NCBI GenBank assembly: GCA_027596075.1
Contig: JADGJC010000124.1
Coordinates: forward strand, 47,150-111,149
Direction of reading: 5' to 3'
Origin: Rhizophlyctis rosea
Lineage: Eukaryota; Chytridiomycota; Chytridiomycetes; Rhizophlyctidales; Rhizophlyctidaceae
DNA: 64,000 nucleotides
Shown: piece by piece, positions 56,314 through 64,000 of the stretch
Numbering within the stretch: the first letter of the stretch is position 1
Layout of the letters: each line of letters opens with the position of its first letter
The notes under the pieces: model-generated
Seen by the model: only the letters and a program-made list of their open reading frames with translations
The model's database searches: none
What the model was told of the DNA's origin: nothing
Position numbers and translations under genes: made by a program

Positions 56314-58353
56314 GATCTTTAATCTAGGTTTTAGGATAGTTTTAGGTGGTGGCGGAGGGATAATGGATGGGCTGCTTATGTAGAGGTGTTATGGTGGCGA
56401 TACAGGAGGGAGGGAAAGGATCTTTTTCTTTTAGCTTTTACACTTAGTGGAAATTTTTCTTTTCGCCTGCCGAAATTTACCCAAGTTTCGATTTTTGGAC
56501 TGGTTCTTTTTGTCTTTACCCACAAGCAGAATTTTCAGTTTTGTCTTTATAAGCTGAGAGCCTTTGTTTTTCTTGAGTCGTGAGTTGGGGTGTGGTTTGT
56601 TAGCTTCTGCTGGGCTGGGTCCATCACCAAGAAGTTGAAATTTTTGAGATTGGGAGAGTGTGCGTCATGTGCGGGTGGATTCCTAGGGGCCATAGACTAC
56701 AAGCTCTGTGAATCCGATGTGCCTGGCACCTGGAGGCAATTAGAATGCGTCCAAGACTGTTATTAGGATGCTATCAGCCGTTTGTGGAAGGACTGATATC
56801 ATGATGATGCGGAAGTTGCCAACAATGACCAATTGCCAGTACTGTCTGCACCGCCCTTCATCAAACAACTTTCCTGAGATGATGAGGGGGTTTGCAGACA
56901 ATAATGAACGTCACAAATGATTCAAGGAGATTGGTCCAAACTGCCTAACCGAATGAACCTGCTGTGGTAGATGGTACTGGTTGGTATGGGTAAGAGGATG
57001 GATGAAGAGTCGAAATCCGACGGGAAACTTCCGCTTATGTAATAGATATGGAAACAAAGACGATTTTGGTGGCGCGACGTGTTGAGTCATCAATTGGCCC
57101 AGCACCTACTTCTTATAGCAAAATTCTGACCATCTCGTCGTACAAGGCAGTCGACTTGTGCACCCAAGTGTGCATATGTTTGGGCCGATGGGCTGGTTGC
57201 CATCTGGCCCACCCACTTCGCAATCTCTTCCGGTTGCGGAAGCCACGCCCAGCCCAATGCCACCAGACAAACCAACAACTGCAGATAGAAATTTATGAGT
57301 GTTGTGCAGCTTGTGGCTAGCAAGAAGTTTGACAGGACTGGGCCTCGATCGCCTAGCCCACATCATTTTGTGGTTTCTTTCGTGGGAACATTTTGACAGA
57401 AGAGCCGCGGGGTGCTTTGTCATAGGATACCCAACCCTTCCTCATAGACGCTACGTTTCCACTGCTTTGGGTGGTGAACAGTCTATTTCCTGTGCCCTCC
57501 TCATCCATCTGATTGGCGCGCCGCTTCTGCTGCAGCGTTCCGTCTCCGTCTGTCTGCGCCTCCTGCCGTTTCGTGTGCGCATTTTTCGTGGGTTCGTCAC
57601 GCCTGCAGCTTCGTCGGTCACCTGCGTCAGCCTGCCAATCCACAGTCTCTCGTGTGGCTGGCAACTCCTCATCCTGGTCGTTCTTTGTCTTTCGTGAGCC
57701 GGCAAGGTTTCTCCCTTTCTCAGTTTCAACACTTAGTTACTATACATCTTCTTCATAATACGGGGTCCTATCTGTTAGGGCGTTGGGCAGCTGTGAGATA
57801 GGGTCACATATCTATTTTGCTTTCGTCGGTGTGCGCGGGGCAAAGACTAGACTCCATTTGAGCGGTTCCTCCTATTGTTCTCTCGCGGACGCTTCCCTCA
57901 TATTCCTCCGTTCGCGAGTTTCAACGGCTGTAGTCTCCTGTCAAATCTACTGGACCGCTAAGCCCCCGTGTTCTGTTTGTTTACATCTGGGCCTACCCGT
58001 GCCTCTCGAGCTTGTTTGTTTATAATCCATAGTTAGCCTCACGTCTTGCGCATCCTGCTGGTGAGTATAGTACTTTTTAAACGCCTGAAAAACCATATCG
58101 CATCTCTTCTGATCACGGATTCTGTGGTCATTCATTTCATATGCCATCTTAGTCCACGCAACCTTTCTTGGTAGACTGGCGGGCCATCGTCTACTTTTCT
58201 GTAAATAAGTATCCTTCTCCATCGCAAACATCACTTTACACTTCCAAGTAAGTTCCACTGTTCATCCTATTGCTTGCAAGACGGCGTTTATATTTGGGTG
58301 GTGGACTAAGACTGTTGATTGTTAGGCATTTTCATCATTCATTTTTCGCAAAT
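56314..58353. other. 2-kb region without a supported gene
   Basis: NOX 3' flank, then T/C-rich DNA upstream of the large F-box/LRR gene (likely a long leader or promoter). Frames at 57299-57758 overlap on both strands without coding signs. Confidence 0.5.
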
Positions 58354-61300
58354 ATGAGCGCGCTTGATACTATTTCTGATTTGGCCGGGTACGTCTTCCA
58401 AACGAAGTTTCTTATTGTGCTTCGGGTCAATCATCGCAATCTCATCCCCACTTTGGCACAGCGCACTCTCCAAGTCCAAAACTTCTACCTTGCCTCCACG
58501 AGTCATCGACACCATCGTCTCCCATATCCCTACCCATGCCGACTCCCTTTCTCTCCTCCTTTGCAACAAACATTTCGCTCTAAATGTCGCCCGTGCATTG
58601 TACCGTGCGCCGCCTCTTCATACCCCAGACTCCTTCGAGCGTCTCATGACACTATTGAACACTCCTCTTCCATCTCTCCCTTACCCGGAAATGATCAAAG
58701 AACTGGACATTGGAGCAGCTGCTGCGGACAATTTGTACATGGGCGATTTGGATGCCACTTTGGCCATTTGCACTGGATTGGAAGTGTTTAGGTTGGAAAA
58801 CTGCTTCCATATTAGTGGTATTTTGGTCAGGAGCTTGGGAATGCATTGTGGGATGTTGAAGCAGGTAAGTTTTCCGATTCACCTATCCGCTTTTGTCAGA
58901 ATATCATCGTCTTGCTGAAGACTCATCCTTGTACCTTTGTCATCATAGGTTGATCTTCCTGGATGCCCAATCTCAGACTCGTTCGTTCCTCATTTGACCA
59001 AGAACTGCCCCAACCTGGAGCGCCTCGATCTTTCTTTCACAAACCTTACTATCGCCTCCCTCCATGCCATCATAACCCACTGCCCTGCTCTTTTGCAATT
59101 GGACCTCTCGGAGTGTCGGGAGATCGAATCGGATGTTACATTGGACTACACCATCAAAGAATCGTACAACCGTCCTCTTCAATGGCTCAACCTGCGCAAC
59201 GCTCCTGTCGGCGATGACCTCCTCCGTTTTACCGCCGTTCACTGCCCAAACATTCAGGATCTGATCCTCGAATCCTGCACCCTCATCACGGATGACTCGC
59301 TGGTCAAGTTGGCATCTTCTCTCACCCAATTGCGAAGACTCGACATCTCCTTCCTCGACAATATTACCGACCTCTCCTTGAACGCCTTCACGCTCCGCGC
59401 TCAGCAATCCTACCCCAATTACACTCTTGAGGAGCTGTACCTTTCCGCCTGCGACATGGTGACCCCGCAGGCCGTCCACGCACTGGTGCAGAAGGCGACC
59501 AAGTTGGAATGCCTCGTGTTGGATGGATGTGAGAAGATTTTGGGTAGTTTTGTGGGGCGGTTTGCGATTAAGGGGGAAGGGGAGGATGAGTTGGAATGTT
59601 TGGTTGAGGGCGAGGGGTTGAGGAAGCTGGCTGCGTATGTGCCCACTGGTAGCGAATTAGGTAGTCAAGGCGGTGTTGCAACTCTCACGCCTCCTATGTC
59701 TCCCGATCGCAATGGTTTGATGGCGCCCCAAGCTGATGGACGCCCGACCACGCCCACGCCGTTCAAGGTCGAAGTCTCTTACGCTACGTATGGTGGGGAG
59801 GACGAGGAAGATCCGGCCGGCAAGTGGAAGAGTCCCTTGAAGCCCCGCAGTCTTGATTCGGCTGCTCTAGCGGCTGCTGCCCTTGCCGCTGCGAAACAGC
59901 AAGGATACGGCACTCCCGAACCCTCTCCATCTCGTGGTGCGTCTCCCAGTCTGAGCCGAAGGACCTCGCGCACGATGTTGCGCCCTCGTCGGTCGAGTAT
60001 GAACCTGAATTTGGCGGATGCAGTTGCTGAGGCCGAGGCTATGAAGCAGGAGCGGGCGGAAAAGATCCGCGAGAAGCGTAGGAGTAGGACTATTAGCTTA
60101 GATGCCGCGGGAGCTGCGCAATTGGCTGCGGCCTTGGCTAGCAACACGCCGCCTGCAGGTGGGGCAGTTGGGAACTTGTTGGGATCGGAGAAGCGGAGCG
60201 AGGAGGGTAGCAGGCGAGGCAGCCCGCCAATTATGGAGGAACCTGAGAGTTATGCTACGGTTCCCATTGCTAGTGGAAGGAGACCAAGTCCGGCTCCCGC
60301 CGTTTCCGCTCCTCAGCCTCAAAGGGGTTGGAGTGCGAATGTTGGGGGTGGAGCTCAAAGTTGGGGGGCTCCTCCGCCCGTCACTGCTGTGAGCCAGCAA
60401 GGGCAGGGACAAGCTTCTGGTTGGGGTACCAATGCGTCCGATCCTTGGAACCAGTCTCAACAATCTCAACCTCAACAGCAGCCTCAAATCGTTGCCGCCG
60501 GACCAGGTCCTTTCGCTGGCTCGCAGTGGGCTGGTCCTACTCCGCCCACCTCTCCCGGATATCAACCCGCGTTGAAGGATGCTGCACGAAGAAGGAGTAT
60601 TCCTGTTCCTGCCGGCCCTCCACCAGGCGCTGCTCAATCAGGCTGGTCGACGCCCGCCGGTTTGCAACCCCCATCCGGACCTGTCTCCACACCTGGAAGC
60701 AAGCCAATCCCGTCACCTATCGCAACATCAAAAGAGGGTATGCTCCTTGCGGCGGGTCGCTCCTCTGCTATGAACAAGAGTCCTTCCCCCAATCCTACCT
60801 CCCCCGCTCCAACTACTCCAACTGGCGACGGTATCCTTCTCGCATCCGGTCGCGCAGCGCGCGCTGCTGCTCAAGCTGCCGCTGCTGCTGCCGCGGCGGC
60901 GCAAGTTCAAGGCACTCCCGAGGCAACTGAGGGTGCTCCTCAAGATGGCAACTCTATCCTGATCGCTTCCGGTCGTCGCCGTAGCCGTACTATGTCCCAG
61001 TCTGGTCCCCCAGCTGGTGTGACGTCCCCAACATCCAACAACGGTCCCACGTCAAACTTGCCGCCTCCACCTGCCAACCCGCAACCTTGGGGCGCTAACC
61101 CTCAAGTGTGGACCAACCCCGCGCAATTGACATCTGCTTCCTCCACATGGTCCACCCAGAACAACAGCGGTCCCGCACAAAACACGTTTGTGGACCCATG
61201 GGCCAAACCTCCGAACCAAACGTTTGCGCCTCCAAGCAATGACCCGTGGGCTGCCCCTCCTTCGAGCCAGAACCAAGCGCCAACTCAATCCTACAGCCAA

Positions 61301-62398
61301 CCCGCCATGAACAGCGGGTACGGCCAGAACCAGAACCAAACGTACGGGCAATCCAACGGGTACAGCAGCGCCCCCTCCAACCACCAAAACAGCTACTTCC
61401 CTCCTCCACCCCAGCAACAACCTCACCAACAACAATACCAACAACCTCAACCGCCCCAACAACAGCAACAACCCCATCCCTACGCCCCTCCTCAACAACA
61501 AAACTCCTGGGGCACTCCTCCATCACACACTCCCGTTACGTCCTCATACAACCAACCTCCTCCCCCGCAAAATCCCCCAGCGACCTTGAGGATGGTCGCA
61601 GCCGCCGGCTGGGGCCCCGCACCATCTCAATGGACTACACCCTCAAGCCCCGCCACTCCCTACCCTCCCAGCCCTAGCCAAGGCGGCTTCCCTCCCGCCC
61701 CGCCCAGCGTGACGCAGCAAGGTCAAGGCGGTGTCTACTTTGAACGCAGCAAGCGCATGAGCATGAATGGCGCTCCAGCCGGGTTCAACGCTAACAATAT
61801 GGGTGGTAACGGTAGTGCTCCTCGCCCACAACAGCAGCAGCAACAGCAGCGGTGGTCGAGTGGACCCAATGGTGGGTTTGATGGTGGTGCGCGGCAGCAG
61901 GGTCATCAGAGGTACCCCAGTGGTGGGGGAATCCCTCCGCCACCGCCGACGGCGAATCAGGGGTACCAGCAGCAGGGTCAGCAACAAGGTGGAGATGAAG
62001 CTGGTGAGACGGGAGGGTTTGTGTTCTCTAACCCGAGGAGAGGAAAGATGTTGTTGAAGTTGAAGATTGAGACGAAGACGGGTGGACATCAGACTTTGGC
62101 TGTTCATGAGGTGTGTTTTGGTATTTTCCGTTTGGGGATTAGCGCTGTTTTTGGACCAAGACTTGTTTCTAAATATTTATTTCCTTTTCAGTTCGACGAT
62201 CCTCACCAGCTCGCGACGGAGTTCTGCCAGTATTGGGACATGGCAGCGTTCAGGGAGCCGCTGGTTAGACTGGTGTCGGTTAGGAAGACGAATGCTATCA
62301 GGCAGCAAACAGGACACCGTGGTCACGGCATCGGGTTCCCGCCTGCTCACGGGCACCAGCAGCAACCTCCTCAACAAGCGCAGGTTCCTGGCCAGTAG
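58354..62398 (+). CDS. large F-box/LRR protein with Pro/Gln-rich middle and conserved-looking C-terminal domain
   Basis: Four exons (58354-58388, 58462-58864, 58949-62110, 62192-62398), 1268 residues. The N-terminus is F-box-like (LPPRVIDTIVSHIPTHADSL then LCNKHFALNVARALYRAP). AMN1/FBXL-type LRRs follow (~110-370: CPNLERLDLSFTNLTIASL, CPNIQDLILESCTLITDDSL, LRRLDISFLDNITDLSL). About 750 residues of Ala/Ser then Pro/Gln/Asn-rich sequence contain three copies of an 'ILLASGR' motif. The last ~90 residues fold again (KMLLKLKIETKTGGHQTLAV, DDPHQLATEFCQYWDM). The third intron (81 bases) is in frame; removing it joins VHE to FDDPHQ. A likely SCF adaptor; targets unknown. Confidence 0.82.
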
Positions 62399-62882
62399 AT
62401 TACCTGCTAGCTGTACGTTGCGTAGATAGGAAGTTAGGGTCTCAATTAGATGGAATGCGAAGTTGGGGGACTTGCAGGTTTTGACTCGGTTTTGGATGTA
62501 GTACCCCTTCTTTTTAGGACGGCCCTTCTGGCCTTTGTGTTGTGTCTTTGGTAAACTATTAAATCATAAATAAAATTCATAGCGTGTTTTTGCTCCTCAA
62601 TCGTTTGTTGCAATGTCTTCCTTGGATTGTTGTAGCAACTCCGACCCTACGAAGTCGAAATTTAGAGGAGATGAAGCTTGCATATGTTTGTAAAGATTTG
62701 AGTTTTTGGACCCTGATGAGGACGGGATAAACTCGTTGTCATCGGCTCTCCCAGAGAAAACCGCATCGCCCCAATAATACTGACTACAGCCAAATTCACA
62801 CACATCAGAGTATCACCTGATACGTATGACCATCCGTAGCAACAAAACGCGTAATTAGAAAACACAAAATGGTCGAAAAAGT
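62399..62882. other. intergenic region before tRNA-His
   Basis: 3' flank of the F-box/LRR gene, AT-rich around 62555-62580. Nothing else recognised. Confidence 0.6.
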
Positions 62883-62952
62883 GTGGGTGCCTGGAATCGA
62901 ACCAGGGTCGACGCGGCCACAACGCGACGTTCTGCCCCTAAACTACACCCAC
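62883..62952 (-). tRNA. tRNA-His (anticodon GTG)
   Basis: On the minus strand the 70 bases fold as a tRNA. The acceptor GTGGGTG pairs fully with CACCCAC. The D-arm is GTTT/GAAC. The anticodon loop TTGTGGC has GTG at 34-36, closed by a CGCG/CGCG stem with a terminal U-U. The T-arm is CCTGG-TTCGATT-CCAGG. No intron. The G-1 base of tRNA-His is normally added after transcription. Confidence 0.93.
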
Positions 62953-63149
62953 TTGTTGAATCTCCTTTCCGAGGAGACTACCAAGATCCTTATATAGGAG
63001 GTCTCTCGCCGCAAAGCCACATCTGCATCAGCCGTGGCTGCACGAATCAGCCCAACCTCGACCAGTCCAACCACCAACACCAACACTCGACCTCACTCCC
63101 ACACAGACGAAATCCCCATAACCAAAGACACCCATCAGCCCGCCCAAGC

Positions 63150-63797
63150 ATGTTCTTCCAAGGGCTCCTACGCACAACAGCCGCGCAGGCCATGGCCGCA
63201 TCCGCTGCGGCGCGGACGCTAACCCGCATCCCGACCTCCACCACCCACACCGTCCTCTCCCGCCGAATGGCATCAGGAGGGTTCCCCTCTCCCGCCGCCA
63301 AACGTCAGCCTGCTGGGTACTTGTTCGGAGAGCCGGTGCGTTTCGTTGTGGTGCTGCTAAACCTATGGCTCTATGCGGGCGCGTTGTGTTGGTCTGAATG
63401 GGTTAGGGCTGGAACCCAAACAAGCCGGGGGAAATCCGTCATAGAGCTGACCTTGGGTTGCGGGAAACGATCTTCTAACTTCAATATGCTAACTCTTCCA
63501 ACCATTCACAGGGAGGACGACGAAAATGGTACTGGTGGGAACCCGCCTGGTACTTTATGTTCTACCCTTCTATCGCCATCTGGTTGGTTTTCATGTACTA
63601 TACCCCTCACAAAAGGTACCATATCCTTCAGCACACATCCCCACGCACATAACCCCTCAAACTCATTCTTCAACAGCCCCGCACAAAAAGCCCGTATCGA
63701 AGCCCACAGGCGTTTGGAAGAGCGTGGCGAAGACTTTGGTTGGCCGTTCCCGCCTAACTACCGCGAATCGACGACGAAGCATACTGGGATGTGGTAG
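63150..63797 (+). CDS. complex I ESSS-like subunit (NDUFB11)
   Basis: Three exons (63150-63335, 63512-63615, 63677-63797), 136 residues. Residues 1-40 are an Arg/Ala/Thr-rich mitochondrial presequence (RTTAAQAMAASAAARTLTRI). Next come GYLFGEP and GGRRKWYWWEPAWYFMFYPS, one membrane span (IAIWLVFMYYTPHK), and a charged helix ARIEAHRRLEERGEDFGWPF. This order (EP-x-KRKW, single span ending YY-P, then EA-x-RRLE) is that of the ESSS/NDUFB11 accessory subunit in the membrane arm of NADH:ubiquinone oxidoreductase. Family similarity is moderate. Confidence 0.6.
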   Translation: MFFQGLLRTTAAQAMAASAAARTLTRIPTSTTHTVLSRRMASGGFPSPAAKRQPAGYLFGEPVRFVVVLLNLWLYAGALCWSEWVRAGTQTSRGKSVIELTLGCGKRSSNFNMLTLPTIHREDDENGTGGNPPGTLCSTLLSPSGWFSCTIPLTKGTISFSTHPHAHNPSNSFFNSPAQKARIEAHRRLEERGEDFGWPFPPNYRESTTKHTGMW

Positions 63798-63908
63798 AAG
63801 GGGGAAATGTGGCACGGTGTTGAAGATTTTTGTAATGATGAGCAGGAAATATGCGAGTCTTTTGTCTTTCACTTCTGAATATGCTGAATGCAGTTTTTTG
63901 GGATTGAT

Positions 63909-63929
63909 GGGGGGGGGGGGGGGGGGGGG
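63909..63929 (+). repeat. poly-G tract (G21)
   Basis: Uninterrupted run of 21 G just after the ESSS-like gene, in its probable 3' untranslated region. Such tracts are prone to assembly error. Confidence 0.85.
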
Positions 63930-64000
63930 AGTTTTTTTAGGGGTGAAACCGTGTTTTGGTTTTGAGGTGGTTTCCAAAAATGGCCATTGCGCGAAATTAT

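Noticed and set aside
57299..57758. Hydrophobic frame of about 130 codons upstream of the large F-box/LRR gene
   Set aside because: T/C-rich DNA gives Leu/Ser/Phe-rich chance frames, and overlapping antisense frames are as long. Most likely leader or promoter sequence.
1..64000. CRISPR arrays, transposases, reverse transcriptases, IS ends, rRNA genes
   Set aside because: Looked for on both strands and not found. The only direct repeats with regular spacing are the 15-bp coding minisatellite and the protein repeats.

Overview
The window is nuclear DNA of a fungus, most likely a chytrid (Chytridiomycota). This is an inference. The genes carry many short GT-AG introns of about 50-100 bases. The cargo includes a CBM1-bearing AA9 polysaccharide monooxygenase, an F-box protein built from 'LEWWK' ankyrin-like repeats of a kind I associate with chytrids, a gp91phox-type NADPH oxidase and a mitochondrial-type coproporphyrinogen oxidase. 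No bacterial, phage, transposon or CRISPR structure was seen. Exon boundaries were derived by hand from reading frame, splice consensus and family similarity.

Layout: 1-8.7 kb holds the AA9 enzyme, the tRNA thiolase CTU1/NCS6, a MYND protein on the minus strand, and NAD-dependent methylene-THF dehydrogenase. 9.2-17.2 kb holds an 11-exon LRR protein with a myristoylation-type N-terminus, the W-repeat protein, a basic nucleolar-like protein and a convergent ankyrin protein. 17.5-26 kb holds a GPI-type secreted protein, a TKL kinase with a C-terminal C1 domain, 3-ketodihydrosphingosine reductase and an Asn-rich secreted protein. 26.4-32 kb holds a FAM47-like protein, GPATCH4 and coproporphyrinogen III oxidase. 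32.5-37.1 kb holds a tandem pair of F-box/LRR paralogues, the first decayed to a pseudogene. 37.4-46.3 kb holds a Pro/Gln-rich protein, OTUD6/OTU2, a GT31 glycosyltransferase, an interrupted F-box-like gene with 15-bp tandem repeats, GAR1 and mitochondrial uS2. 47-51 kb holds two Cys-rich secreted proteins and a candidate PAXX orthologue. 53.7-63.8 kb holds the NADPH oxidase, a 1268-residue F-box/LRR protein, tRNA-His and a complex I ESSS-like subunit.

The genes do not form one pathway. Three themes recur. One is extracellular function: AA9, the secreted Cys-rich and GPI-type proteins, and NADPH oxidase. Another is ribosome and tRNA biology: CTU1, GAR1, GPATCH4, uS2m and tRNA-His. The third is F-box/repeat receptors, with four or five in 60 kb, two of them broken. 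The most interesting items are the PAXX-like DNA-repair gene, the interrupted F-box genes, the W-repeat protein, the kinase-C1 fusion, the large insert in the NADPH oxidase, and a 20-nt micro-exon carrying the catalytic Cys region of the OTU protease.
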